Source: Alistipes sp. An66 (GTDB lineage: Bacteria; Bacteroidota; Bacteroidia; Bacteroidales; Rikenellaceae). From it: a stretch of 64,000 nt of DNA. The position numbers were made by a program, and so were the translations under genes. Location of the stretch: the NCBI RefSeq assembly GCF_002161445.1, contig NZ_NFHT01000002.1, positions 186,001-250,000 of the forward strand. The letters are read 5' to 3'. The notes beneath the pieces are model-generated. The model was given only the letters and a program-made list of their open reading frames with translations, was not told the origin of the DNA and made no database searches. This document shows positions 31,912 through 44,000 of this stretch, one piece after another. The first letter of the stretch is position 1; each line of letters starts with the position of its first letter.

Positions 31912-31949
31912 AAAGCGATACCACCCTCCTCGGGTCGTATCGCCTTTCT
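31912..31949. terminator. Terminator between the acetyltransferase and namZ
   Basis: GCGATAC (31915-31921) and GTATCGC (31937-31943) flanked by A-run and CTTTCTTT; it lies between convergent genes and may serve both. Confidence 0.75.
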
Positions 31950-31965
31950 TTGTCGGAGGCCGTGA

Positions 31966-33288
31966 CTATTCGTAAAGAAGGTACTTCGCCCTCCGCGTGC
32001 GGAAGGCCTCGGCTTCGGGTTTCCAACGGGTCCGGATCTCTTCGGCCGTAGCCCCGTCGAGGATCATCTCCCGGATCCACCCCACGCCGACCAGTTTCTC
32101 GAACATCGGCGTGAAAAAACCATCGCCCAGCCCGAGATCGGCATAAGCGTCAATCACATACTGCAACGAAAAGCCCGTCGCGCGGGCCTCGCCAAGCGGC
32201 AGGCGGCTCAAATCTTCACCCCGGCACAGGCGGCCTTCGAGCGGCGGATGCTTGGCTCCGGGGGTCGGGCGCGGCATGAAGGTGAAGGCGCGGCCCGTCA
32301 GATCGGGGTGTCCGTAGATTTCGAACGGCTTGTCGGTGCCGCGCCCGAGGCTCACGACCGTTCCCTCGAAGGGGCACAGCGCCGCATAGAGGTAGACGGC
32401 CCGCTGTGTCGGAAGGTTCGGGGACGGCGCCACGGGAAGCACGTACTCCGTGGCGCGGGTGTAGTTGCGGCACGGGACGACGGTCAGGTCGCACCGCCGG
32501 GCCCACCCCTCGCCCACGGCCATGCGGGCGATCTCGCCCATCGTCAGTCCGTGCAGCACGGGGATCGGCAGCGCCCCGACGCCCGACTTGTAACGCATGT
32601 CGAGCAGCGGGCCCTCGACCTTGTCGCCGTTGGGATTCGGGCGGTCGAGCACGATGACCGGGCGGCCGAATTCGGCGCAGGCATCCATCATCCGCAGCAT
32701 TGAAATATAGTAGGTGTAGAAGCGCAGCCCGACGTCCTGCATATCCACGACCAGCACGTCGAACGAACGCATCGTCTCGTCCGAGGGGCGCAGCGTGCGT
32801 CCGTCGTAGAGCGAGCGGATCGGAATGCCCGTGCGGGCGTCGACCGAACCGGCGACCGTCTCCCCGGCATCGGCCGTGCCGCGGAATCCGTGTTCGGGCG
32901 AGAAGATCGCCTCGACGTCGAAACCGCTCTCGTGCAGCAGGTCGACAAGGTGCACGCGCCCCGCTCCGTCGGTCGTCACGGCCGCGCCCGAAGCGCCCCG
33001 CACCCCGGGCAGCTCCGCCACGGAGGTCTGGTTCGCCAGCACGGCCACCCGCTGTCCGCGCAGCATCGGGAAATAGGCCGCCGTATCGGTCATGCCGACC
33101 CGCACGCCGGAGCCTGCCGGAAGCGGCGAAGAGGATTTTTCCGGGGAGACCTCCGAAAGGGGAGACAACAAACGCTTGTCTGCGTCAGTGCTCCCGCCAA
33201 AGGGATGAGCCACGGCAAGACCGGTCCACAGCACCCCGGCCAGCAGAGCAGTCCACCCGCCGCCCCCTCGAAGAATGCCCCTACGCAT
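31966..33288 (-). CDS. namZ: Exo-beta-N-acetylmuramidase NamZ-like (DUF1343)
   Basis: 440 residues. A signal peptide (LLAGVLWTGLAVAHPFG) is followed by the DUF1343 domain: VAVLANQTSV, IFSPEHGFRGTADAGE, SLYDGRTLRPSDE, VVDMQDVGLRFYTYYISM, VLDRPNPNG and GRGTDKPFEIYGHPDL. Characterised members (GH171) remove terminal N-acetylmuramic acid from peptidoglycan fragments in wall recycling, which fits the export signal. It is the last gene of the MATE / kinase-like / prfB operon; its ATG overlaps the prfB stop by eight bases, which suggests translational coupling. Confidence 0.9.
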   Translation of the reverse strand: MRRGILRGGGGWTALLAGVLWTGLAVAHPFGGSTDADKRLLSPLSEVSPEKSSSPLPAGSGVRVGMTDTAAYFPMLRGQRVAVLANQTSVAELPGVRGASGAAVTTDGAGRVHLVDLLHESGFDVEAIFSPEHGFRGTADAGETVAGSVDARTGIPIRSLYDGRTLRPSDETMRSFDVLVVDMQDVGLRFYTYYISMLRMMDACAEFGRPVIVLDRPNPNGDKVEGPLLDMRYKSGVGALPIPVLHGLTMGEIARMAVGEGWARRCDLTVVPCRNYTRATEYVLPVAPSPNLPTQRAVYLYAALCPFEGTVVSLGRGTDKPFEIYGHPDLTGRAFTFMPRPTPGAKHPPLEGRLCRGEDLSRLPLGEARATGFSLQYVIDAYADLGLGDGFFTPMFEKLVGVGWIREMILDGATAEEIRTRWKPEAEAFRTRRAKYLLYE

Positions 33289-34393
33289 TGGCTCCGAACT
33301 CCATGAGGTAGGCCTTGATGAATTCGTCCAGATCGCCGTCCATCACCGCCTCCACGGCCGAGGTCTGGACCCCCGTGCGGTGGTCCTTCACGCGGCGGTC
33401 GTCGAAGACGTACGAGCGGATCTGCGAACCCCACTCGATCTTCTTCTTCGAGGCTTCCAGCGCCTGCTGCGTGGCCATGCGCTTGTCCAGCTCCCGCTGG
33501 TAGAGCTTCGACCGCAGGATCCGCATCGCATTCTCGCGGTTCATCAGCTGCGAGCGCGTCTCCATGTTCTCGATCAGGTACTCGATCGGTTCGCCCGTAT
33601 CGGGGTCCTTGCCGTGGTAGCGCAGCCGCACGGCCGTCTCCACCTTGTTGACGTTCTGACCCCCGGCTCCCGACGAGCGGAACGTGTCCCACTCGATGTC
33701 CGCCGGGTTGATCGTGATCTCGATCGTGTCGTCGACGGCCGGCGAAACGAAGACCGACGCAAAGGTCGTCTGCCGCTTGTTGTTGGCGTTGAACGGCGAG
33801 AGGCGAACCATGCGGTGCACGCCGTTCTCGCTTTTGAGGTAGCCGTAGGCGTACTCGCCCTCGAATTCGATCGTGCACGACTTCACGCCCACCTCGTCCC
33901 CGGCCTGGTAGTCCAGCACCTTGACCTTGTAGCCGTGGGCCTCGCCCCAGCGCGTGTACATGCGCAGCAGCATCGACGCCCAGTCCAGCGCTTCGGTGCC
34001 GCCCGCTCCGGCGTTGATGTCCATAATGGCGCCGAGTTTGTCCTCGTCGCGGCGCAGCATGTTGCGCAGTTCGAGCTTCTCGACCTTTTCGAGCGTCGCG
34101 GCGTAGTGCGCATCCATCTCCTCCTCGCTCACGACCCCCTCCTTCACGAAATCGGGCATCAGCGCGAGGTCCTCGACATCCTTGCGGATCGCGTCGTAGT
34201 CCTCGACCCACGCCTTGATCCCCGCCACCTTGCGCAGCTGCTCCCGCGCCCGGTCGGGGTCGTCCCAGAAGTTCGGCTCCTGGGTCTTCTCCTCCTCGTT
34301 GCGCAGGTCGATGCGCTTCTGTTCGATGTCCAGGCAGCGCTCCAACGCCTCGCGGCGCGTTTCGAGTTCCTTGATCTGTTCGGATAATACCAT
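33281..34393 (-). CDS. prfB: Peptide chain release factor 2
   Basis: 370 residues. RF2 releases the chain at UGA and UAA. The GGQ motif lies in SSGAGGQNVNKVETAVRL and the RF2 tripeptide SPF in VRLSPFNANNK. Many bacteria control prfB by a +1 frameshift at CUU-UGA-C near codon 25. Here the matching place reads CTG GAC (in RCLDIEQK), with the frame unbroken from ATG 34393, so this control is absent. It is the third gene of a four-gene operon, 13 bases after the kinase-like gene. Confidence 0.96.
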   Translation of the reverse strand: MVLSEQIKELETRREALERCLDIEQKRIDLRNEEEKTQEPNFWDDPDRAREQLRKVAGIKAWVEDYDAIRKDVEDLALMPDFVKEGVVSEEEMDAHYAATLEKVEKLELRNMLRRDEDKLGAIMDINAGAGGTEALDWASMLLRMYTRWGEAHGYKVKVLDYQAGDEVGVKSCTIEFEGEYAYGYLKSENGVHRMVRLSPFNANNKRQTTFASVFVSPAVDDTIEITINPADIEWDTFRSSGAGGQNVNKVETAVRLRYHGKDPDTGEPIEYLIENMETRSQLMNRENAMRILRSKLYQRELDKRMATQQALEASKKKIEWGSQIRSYVFDDRRVKDHRTGVQTSAVEAVMDGDLDEFIKAYLMEFGANA

Positions 34394-34406
34394 ATCTCTC
34401 TTCCGT

Positions 34407-35048
34407 CTAAAATTGCTCGTGGAGTTTCCGCGCGGCGAAGTCCAGAATGAAATCCGCCGTGCCCTCGTCGCCCAGCGTCGAGGAGTTCACGCACAGGTGG
34501 TAGGTCGCCGCCTCGCCCCACGTCCGCGAACTGTAATAATTGTAGTACGAGGCCCGCTGGCTGTCCACCCGCTCCATCATCGAGTGCGCCTCCTGCTCCG
34601 TGCAGCCCAGCCGCTCGCAGAGACGCGCACAGCGGGACTTCTCGTCGGCCGTGATGAAGACGTTCACACACCGCGGGTGGTCGCGCAGGATGTAGTCCGC
34701 ACAGCGCCCCACGAAGATCGCCGACTCGCGCGAGGCGATCTCGCGGATCACGTCGCTCTGGATCCGGAACAGCGACTCGTTGGCCAGAATGTTGTTCGAA
34801 TTGCCGCCCTCATAGCCCGTGAACGGCGCCCGCAGGTAGCCCACCAGCGTCGCCAGCACCCCTTTGCGGCCCCGTTCGTCGGCCTGCTCGAAGCACTCCG
34901 GGCAGAGCCCGCTCTCGCGGGCCGCCAGATTGATCAGCTCCTTGTCGTAGAGTTTGATCCCCAGCCGCCGGGCAATGATCTCTCCGACGATCTTGCCGCC
35001 GCTGCCGAGCTGGCGGCCGATATTGATGACGAATTTTTCACGTTCCAT
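34407..35048 (-). CDS. Cytidylate-kinase-like family protein
   Basis: 213 residues. The N-terminus INIGRQLGSGGKIVGEIIARRLG holds a P-loop of the cytidylate-kinase-like family, followed by YDKELI and IFVGRCADYIL, which fit the P-loop NTPase fold. The lid and substrate residues differ from true Cmk, so the acceptor is unknown; calling it a CMP kinase would be too specific. A Cys-rich spot (LCPECFEQAD) is unusual. It lies three bases after the MATE gene and 13 before prfB, so it is cotranscribed with both. Confidence 0.85.
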   Translation of the reverse strand: MEREKFVINIGRQLGSGGKIVGEIIARRLGIKLYDKELINLAARESGLCPECFEQADERGRKGVLATLVGYLRAPFTGYEGGNSNNILANESLFRIQSDVIREIASRESAIFVGRCADYILRDHPRCVNVFITADEKSRCARLCERLGCTEQEAHSMMERVDSQRASYYNYYSSRTWGEAATYHLCVNSSTLGDEGTADFILDFAARKLHEQF

Positions 35049-35051
35049 AGG

Positions 35052-36452
35052 TCATTGCGGATTTTCGGCGGAAACCGAGGGCTTCATGGCCCGGAATTTC
35101 CGCAGTTGGTAAGTCAGCATGAAGAAGGCCACGATCGAGGCCAGCAGGTCCGACAGCGGCATCGAGCACCAGACCCCCCAGCTGCCGTCCCACGGCGTGT
35201 GCGCATCGAAGATGTGCGGCAGGAAGATCAGGAACGGCATGAGGAACAGCAGCTGCCGCGACAGCGACAGGAAGATCGCCTTCGAGGCCATGCCGATGCT
35301 CATGAAGAAGTTCGTGGCCACCATCTGGAAGCCGATGATCGGGTAGCAGATGAAGACGATGCGCATGCCCTCGACGGCCAGCCGGATCAGCTCCTCGTCG
35401 GTGGTGAAGAGCCCCACGGCCAGGCGCGGGCAGAGTTCGCCGATCAGGAAGCCGGTCGTCGTGATGCACGTCGCGCCGATCATCGTGAGTTTCAGCACCC
35501 GCAGCACGCGGTCGAACTGCCGCGCGCCGTAGTTGTATCCGGCGATGGGCTGCATCCCCTGGTTGATGCCCATGACGATCATCACGAAGAAGAACCCGAG
35601 GCGGTTGACGATGCCGTAGGCGCCGATCATCAGGTCGCCGCCGAACTCTTTCAGCCCCTTGTTGATCAGAATCACGATGAAGCACGCCGCGAGGTTCATC
35701 AGGAAGGGCGACATGCCGATGGCCAGGATGTCGCGCACGATCTTGCGCCGCAGACGGTAGATGCCGCGCCGGAAATGGAGCAGCTCCTCGCGGTTCGAGA
35801 GGATCCGGAACTGCCACATCAAGGAGATGATCTGCGCCAGCACCGTCGCGATGGCCGCGCCGCGGATGCCCCAGTCGAACCAGAAGATGAAGATCGGGTC
35901 GAGGATGGCATTGATGATCACCGTGTTGATCGTGGCGTACATCGACTTGCGGGGGTGTCCCGCAGCGCGCAGGATGGCGTTCAGGCCCAGGTAGAGGTGC
36001 GTGACGACGTTGCCCAGCAGGATGATGATCATGTATTCGCGGGCGTAGCCGATCGTGGCCTCGCTGGCCCCGAAGAAGTAGAGGATCGGATCGAGAAACA
36101 GCAGCGCAAGGAGGCCGAATCCGATGCCGATGATGCAGTTGAGCACCACGACGTTGCCCAGCACCCGCTGGGCCGTTTCATAGTCCCGCTGTCCGAGGCG
36201 CATCGACACCAGGGTCGCGGCGCCCACGCCGACCAGCGAACCGAACGCTGCGGCGAGGTTCATCAGCGGGAAGGTCAGCGCCAGGCCCGAGATGGCCAGG
36301 GGTCCGACGCCATGGCCGATGAAGATACTGTCGACCATGTTGTAAAGCGACGATGCCGTCATGGCGATGATCGCCGGCACGGCATACTGGATCAGCAGCT
36401 TGCGGATTCGTTCGGTCCCGAGTTCCAAAGCCGCCACTTTAAGTTCCGCCAT
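35052..36452 (-). CDS. MATE family efflux transporter
   Basis: 466 residues, twelve membrane segments. The family signature is seen in MTASSLYNMVDSIFIGHGVGPLAISG at the start and in QGMQPIAGYNYGARQFDRV after the middle, one per half. It exports drugs or cationic metabolites by Na+ or H+ antiport; MepA-like members are closest in general look. It is the first gene of the operon with the kinase-like gene, prfB and namZ. No consensus promoter is seen in the 275 bases upstream (36453-36727), which otherwise hold nothing I can name. Confidence 0.92.
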   Translation of the reverse strand: MAELKVAALELGTERIRKLLIQYAVPAIIAMTASSLYNMVDSIFIGHGVGPLAISGLALTFPLMNLAAAFGSLVGVGAATLVSMRLGQRDYETAQRVLGNVVVLNCIIGIGFGLLALLFLDPILYFFGASEATIGYAREYMIIILLGNVVTHLYLGLNAILRAAGHPRKSMYATINTVIINAILDPIFIFWFDWGIRGAAIATVLAQIISLMWQFRILSNREELLHFRRGIYRLRRKIVRDILAIGMSPFLMNLAACFIVILINKGLKEFGGDLMIGAYGIVNRLGFFFVMIVMGINQGMQPIAGYNYGARQFDRVLRVLKLTMIGATCITTTGFLIGELCPRLAVGLFTTDEELIRLAVEGMRIVFICYPIIGFQMVATNFFMSIGMASKAIFLSLSRQLLFLMPFLIFLPHIFDAHTPWDGSWGVWCSMPLSDLLASIVAFFMLTYQLRKFRAMKPSVSAENPQ

Positions 36453-36727
36453 AAATTCTATTGCTTGTTGCTTACAGGTTCTTCATTGTGTTTTTGCATT
36501 CATGTTCCCGAGCTCCCCTTCCGGGTTCGGAATTCATTGCGGACGAATGCAGGGAGTACCGTGCAGCACCCGGGCCGATTCCGGGACCGGCGTTCGGGTT
36601 TCGGTGCAGACGGCGCAGGGCGCATGCCCCTTCCGCGCGGAGACGACCGGGCCCCGGCAACCCGTTACGGGCGATCGCAATGCCTCAATCCGCACTCCGG
36701 CGGTATCATCGCATCCGGCCGCCCCTC

Positions 36728-37318
36728 CTACCGCGGTACGGCACGGTCGAGCCGTTCGAACCACGAGCGGTAGATCTCCGGATCGGTCGAGAGACCCAGC
36801 TCCTCGGTCGTGAAAACCGAGGAATCGCCCGAATACCACTGGCGCGAGACGTAGACCGTCAGCCGCACCTCACTGGTGAGATGTGCCGGCTGTACGAGGA
36901 AGCTCAAATGCCGGATCTCCCCGGCCATCGGCACCACGGTCATCCCTTCGGCCGGCAGCACCTGTCGCGCCACGACGAGTCCCGAAGCCTTGTCGGCGCT
37001 CTCGATCAGGCAGCCTTCGCCGAGCAGCACGCCGAGCAGCAGGTCGTAGCACTCCCCGGCGCCGACCGTCATCCGGTGGCGGCAGAGGGTGTCCAACTGC
37101 CGGGCATCGGGTATTCCCTCGGAGACCGACGTCCGTTTGCGGGCCTGCAAATAGACATTCGACGAACAGCCCGCCAGAAGCATCGCGACGACCGCCGCCA
37201 GGCACGCCGCCGTCCTCCGGCGAACGCCCCGGAGGTTGCCCCGGAAATTGCCCCAGAAGTTGCCCCGGAAGTTGCCCCCGGCCCCGGCGCCGTTTTTCGT
37301 GCTCTTCCCCGCTTTCAT
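36728..37318 (-). CDS. Hypothetical lipoprotein with N-terminal GNFR repeats
   Basis: 196 residues. A basic 37-residue lead (MKAGKSTKNGAG, then four GNFR-like units) comes before a signal helix and a lipobox (MLLAGCSS). Such a long lead before a signal is unusual, but no later start codon exists ahead of the helix. The mature 145 residues are not a family I recognise; VRLTVYVSRQWYSGDSSVFTTEEL suggests a small beta-rich domain. The gene begins nine bases after cysS and is probably cotranscribed with it. The 12-bp repeat that encodes the GNFR units could vary in copy number. Confidence 0.7.
   Translation of the reverse strand: MKAGKSTKNGAGAGGNFRGNFWGNFRGNLRGVRRRTAACLAAVVAMLLAGCSSNVYLQARKRTSVSEGIPDARQLDTLCRHRMTVGAGECYDLLLGVLLGEGCLIESADKASGLVVARQVLPAEGMTVVPMAGEIRHLSFLVQPAHLTSEVRLTVYVSRQWYSGDSSVFTTEELGLSTDPEIYRSWFERLDRAVPR
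37229..37276 (-). repeat. 12-bp tandem repeat, 4 copies, inside a lipoprotein gene
   Basis: CCGGAGGTTGCC, CCGGAAATTGCC, CCAGAAGTTGCC and CCGGAAGTTGCC (plus strand) stand end to end; on the coding strand each gives Gly-Asn-Phe/Leu-Arg/Trp. Confidence 0.85.
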
Positions 37319-37327
37319 GCTCCGCGT

Positions 37328-38803
37328 CTATTCGAGTTCCCAGTCCGAGCCGTCCTTGCGGTCCTTGACGCGGATACCGGCGGCGGCGAGTCCGTCGCGG
37401 ATGCGGTCCGACGTCGCCCAGTCCTTCGCGGCGCGCGCTTTCAGGCGCTCGTCGAGCAGCATCTCCACGAGCGGCGTCACATAGTCGCGTCCCGAGGCCG
37501 CACCGGCGGCCTTCTCGTCGCGCAGGCCCAGGATATCGAAGGCGTAGCGATGCACGGTATTTTTCAGCGTTTCGAGGTCCGCGGCCGTGATCGTCTCCTT
37601 GCCGTCGGCGAGCTGGTTGATCGTACGCACCCAGTCGAACAGGGCCGAGATCACCATCGGCGAATTCAGATCGTCGTCCATCGCCGCACGGCAGCGCTCC
37701 TCCAATTCGGCCGGCGAGACCGTCGACGCGGCCGCGGGCCGGATCTTGTCCAGCGTCTCGATGCCCTTCATCAGGCGGTCGAGCCCCTTCTCGGCGGCCT
37801 GCAACGCCTCGTTCGAGAAGTCGAGCGTCGAACGGTAGTGCGCCTGCAAGACGAAGAAGCGGATCGTCATCGGCGAATAGGCCTGGGCCAGCAGCCGGTG
37901 CCGCCCGGTGAAGAGCTCTTCGAGGGTGATGAAGTTGCCGAGCGACTTGCCCATCTTCTGGCCGTTGATCGTGATCATGTTGTTGTGCACCCAGTAGCGG
38001 GCCGAGTCGTGGCCCAGCGCGGCGGTCGACTGCGCGATCTCGCACTCGTGGTGCGGGAACATCAGGTCCATGCCGCCGCCGTGGATGTCGAACCGCTCGC
38101 CGAGGTAGCGCGTCGACATGGCCGAGCACTCCATGTGCCAGCCGGGGAAGCCGTCGCTCCACGGCGAGGGCCACCGCATGATGTGCTCCGGCGAGGCCTT
38201 CTTCCACAACGCGAAGTCATACGAATGGCGCTTGTCGGACTGTCCGTCCAATTCGCGCGTGTTGGTCACGATGTCGTCGAGGTTGCGGCCCGACAGACGT
38301 CCGTAGTTGTATTTTTCGTTGTACTTCTCGACGTCGAAGTAGACCGAGCCGTTCGACTCGTAGGCGAAACCCTCGTCGAGGATCCGCTTCACGAAGGCGA
38401 TCTGCTCGATGATGTGCCCCGAAGCGTAGGGTTCGATCGAGGGCGACTCGACGTTCAGGGCGTCCATCGCGCGGTGGTAGCGCTCCGTATAGTAGTGGGC
38501 CACCTCCATGGGCTCCAACTGTTCGAGACGGGCCTTCTTGGCGATCTTGTCCTCGCCCTCGTCAGCGTCGTGTTCGAGGTGCCCCACGTCGGTGACGTTG
38601 CGCACGTAGCGCACCTTGTAGCCCGAAGCTTTGAGGTAGCGGAACAGCAGGTCGAAGGTCACCGCCGGACGCGCATGGCCCAGATGGGGGTCTCCATAGA
38701 CCGTCGGTCCGCAGACATACATCCCGACCCGCCCCTCGACGAGCGGCTCGAACTCCTCCTTGCGGCGGGTGAGCGTATTGTAAATCACGAGTTTCGATTC
38801 CAT
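37328..38803 (-). CDS. cysS: Cysteine--tRNA ligase
   Basis: 491 residues. It charges tRNA-Cys. Zinc and active-site parts are visible: [19 protein letters not shown] (HIGH-type motif), [27 protein letters not shown] and [11 protein letters not shown], a KMGKS variant of KMSKS. The C-terminal DALR region and tail ([20 protein letters not shown]) complete the bacterial form. A -7-like element at 38836-38843 precedes it, back to back with that of the helicase gene. Confidence 0.97.
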   Translation of the reverse strand: MESKLVIYNTLTRRKEEFEPLVEGRVGMYVCGPTVYGDPHLGHARPAVTFDLLFRYLKASGYKVRYVRNVTDVGHLEHDADEGEDKIAKKARLEQLEPMEVAHYYTERYHRAMDALNVESPSIEPYASGHIIEQIAFVKRILDEGFAYESNGSVYFDVEKYNEKYNYGRLSGRNLDDIVTNTRELDGQSDKRHSYDFALWKKASPEHIMRWPSPWSDGFPGWHMECSAMSTRYLGERFDIHGGGMDLMFPHHECEIAQSTAALGHDSARYWVHNNMITINGQKMGKSLGNFITLEELFTGRHRLLAQAYSPMTIRFFVLQAHYRSTLDFSNEALQAAEKGLDRLMKGIETLDKIRPAAASTVSPAELEERCRAAMDDDLNSPMVISALFDWVRTINQLADGKETITAADLETLKNTVHRYAFDILGLRDEKAAGAASGRDYVTPLVEMLLDERLKARAAKDWATSDRIRDGLAAAGIRVKDRKDGSDWELE

Positions 38804-38835
38804 AATATTCTCGGTTTATCGGCGTTTTGAACGGG

Positions 38836-38843
38836 TAAAGATA
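38836..38843 (-). promoter_or_regulatory. -7-like element for cysS
   Basis: The minus strand reads TATCTTTA, one base off TAnnTTTG, about 33 bases ahead of ATG 38803. Confidence 0.4.
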
Positions 38844-38875
38844 CGAATTTTATGCGTTATCCCGAAAAATTATCG

Positions 38876-38883
38876 TACCTTTA
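38876..38883 (+). promoter_or_regulatory. -7-like element for the DEAD-box helicase
   Basis: TACCTTTA, one base off TAnnTTTG, only ten bases before ATG 38893, so the leader would be nearly absent. Confidence 0.35.
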
Positions 38884-38892
38884 CCCCGATTT

Positions 38893-40986
<2,094 letters not shown>

Positions 40987-41002
40987 TTAGGAACAGACCG
41001 AT

Positions 41003-44000
41003 ATGCAGCTTTTCAAACGTTGGAACAACCTCGTCGGATGGGGCGTCTTCGCCATCGCGGCCGTCGTCTATCTGATGACCATGGAACCCGTGTCGAGCCT
41101 CTGGGACTGCTCGGAGTTCATCGCCACCTCCTACAAACTCGAAGTCGGACACCCGCCCGGAGCCCCGCTCTTCATGATGCTCGCCCGCCTGGCCACACTC
41201 TTCGCCTTCGGGAACCCCGACTACGTGGGCATGACCGTCAATGCCATGAACTCGCTGGCCAGCGCCTTCTGCATCCTCTTCCTCTTCTGGACGATCACCC
41301 ACCTGGCCCGCCGTCTGGCCACGCGCCGCGGCGAGGAGCTCACCCCGCGCAGCATCATCGCCATCCTCGGCGCCGGAGCCGTCGGAGCCCTGGCCTACAC
41401 CTTCACCGACACCTTCTGGTTCTCGGCCATCGAAGGCGAGGTCTACGCCCTCTCGTCGATGTTCACGGCACTGGTCGTCTGGCTCATGCTCAAATGGGAG
41501 GAGCAGGCAGACCAGCCCCACGCCTCGCGCTGGATCGTCCTGATCGCCTACCTCATGGGACTCTCGATCGGCGTCCACATCCTCAACCTGCTCTGCATCC
41601 CCGCACTGGTCTTCATCTACTACTTCCGCAAGACAGAGCACATCACCTGGCGGGGCGTCATCGGCACCACCCTGCTGGCCGGCGCGCTGATCATCTTCCT
41701 GAACAACATCATCATCCCCTATACCGTCTGGCTCGGAGCACAGGTCGACACGCTCTTCGTCAACACGTTCGGACTGCCCGTCAACTCGGGCATGGTGCTC
41801 TTCGCCCTGGCACTGATCCTCGGGCTGGGCTGGGCCGCCTGGAAGGCCCACCAGAAGGGCCGCGTCGTGCTGAACCTCTTCCTGCTCTCGACCACGATGG
41901 TGCTCGTCGGATTCTCCTCCTACGCCTCGATGACCATCCGCGCCGCAGCCAATCCGCCGATGAACTCCAACAACCCGAACAATCCCCACGCGCTGCTCTC
42001 GGTGCTCAACCGCGACCAGTACGGCAGCCGCCCGCTCGTCTACGGAGCCCAGTATTCGGCGCCCCCCGAGGATGTCACGGAGAAGAACGTCTGGTACCTC
42101 GACGAGGACGGCAGGTACAAACGCGCCTCCGTGCTGACGGGATACACCCATTCGCCGGAGTTCAGGACCCTCTTCCCGCGGATGTGGAACTACGCCAAGG
42201 GCGAGAAGGAGTACAAGCAGTGGGCCGCCTACCGCACGAAGACCGAAACGCTGCGCGACGAGAACGGCGAGGTGCTGCGCGACGAACAGGGACGCCCGAT
42301 GCGCGGCGAGGTGCTCGACTACGGACGCAAGCACTACTACACGGATGCCTACGGCGAAACGCACAGCATCGTGGAGCCGACCTTCGGCGAAAACCTCTAC
42401 TTCTTCTTCAACTACCAGCTCTCGTACATGTACTGGCGCTATTTCCTGTGGAACTTCGTCGGACGCCAGAGCGACATCCAGCCCTCCCGGACGACGATCA
42501 CCGACGGAAACTGGCTCTCGGGAATCGACTGGATCGACGAAATGTACCTCGGACCGCAGGACAACCTGCCGCGCGAAATCGCCGAAAACAAGGGACGCAA
42601 CACCTACTATTTCCTCCCCTTCCTGCTGGGGCTGATCGGGCTGGTCTACCAGCTGAACCGCGACCCGCGCAACTTCTCGATCGTCATGTGGCTCTTCATC
42701 ATGATGGGCGTGGCGCTGGTCTTCTACTTCAACACCTCGCCCGGCGAGCCCCGTGAGCGCGACTACGTTTACGCCGGATCGTTCTACGCCTTCTCGATCT
42801 GGATCGGATTCGGCGTGCTGGCCCTGCGCGACCTCTTCGAGTGGATCGCCAAACGCCGCACGACGGCCGTCGCCGTCGCCGCCACCGTCGTCTCGATGGG
42901 TGTCCCGGCAATCCTCGCCGCACAGAACTGGGACGACCACGACCGTTCGCACCGAACCATGGCCCGCGACATCGGCTGGAACTACCTCCAATCGACGCTC
43001 CCCAACTCGATCATCCTCAACTACGGCGACAACGACACCTTCCCGCTGTGGAACAACCAGGAGGTCTACGGCGTGCGGCCCGACGTGCGGATCATGAACA
43101 CGTCGTACCTCGGCGGCGAGTGGTACATCGACGAGATGAAGACCCGCGCCAACGAGGCCCCCGGAGTCCCCTTCTCGCTGCCCAAACACAAGTACACCTA
43201 CACGAACGATCTGGTGCCGGTGATCGACAAGCAGCTCGATCGCATCCCGGAGATCCGCGAGGTGATCGACTTCGTGCGCAGCGACGACCCCCGCAGCCAG
43301 GTCAAGCTCTCCGACGGAACGATGTCCGACTACATACCCGCGAAGCGCATCGCCCTGCCCGTGAACAAGGAGAACGCCATCGCTTCGGGCATCGTCGCCG
43401 AGAAGGACCGCGACAAGATGGTCGACACGGTCTACCTCAACATCCGCCGCAATTCGGTGGACAAGAGCCAGCTGATGATTCTCGACATGCTGGCCCACTT
43501 CGACTGGAAGCGTCCGCTCTACTTCACGCAGGTCTACATCCTGCAAGACCTCGGGCTGATGGACTACCTCCAATTCGACGGCTATGCCTACCGTTTCGTC
43601 CCGATCCTCACGCCGGTGCAGAATCCTTACGAGATCGGACGCATCGACACCGACTATGCAGCTCCTCTGCTCAAAGAGACCTTCCGCTACGGAAACCTCA
43701 ACGACCCGCGGGTTTACGTCGATTACTTCATCCAGTACAACCTCTCGGCCTCGCATGCCCGCGACGCCTTCGCCCGCGTGGCCAAGGAGCTGCTGCGTGA
43801 AGACAAGGTCGACGAAGCCGTCGAACTGCTCGACCTGGGCCTCGAAAAACTGCCGACGTCGCAGATCCGCTTCACCGACTCGAACACCTATCCCTTCCTC
43901 GAAGCCTACTACGCCGCATCGGCCATGGGTGCCGAGGGGGCGGCCGAGAAGGGCGATGCCCTGCTGCTGGAATATGCCCACACGCTGATCGAGTACATCG

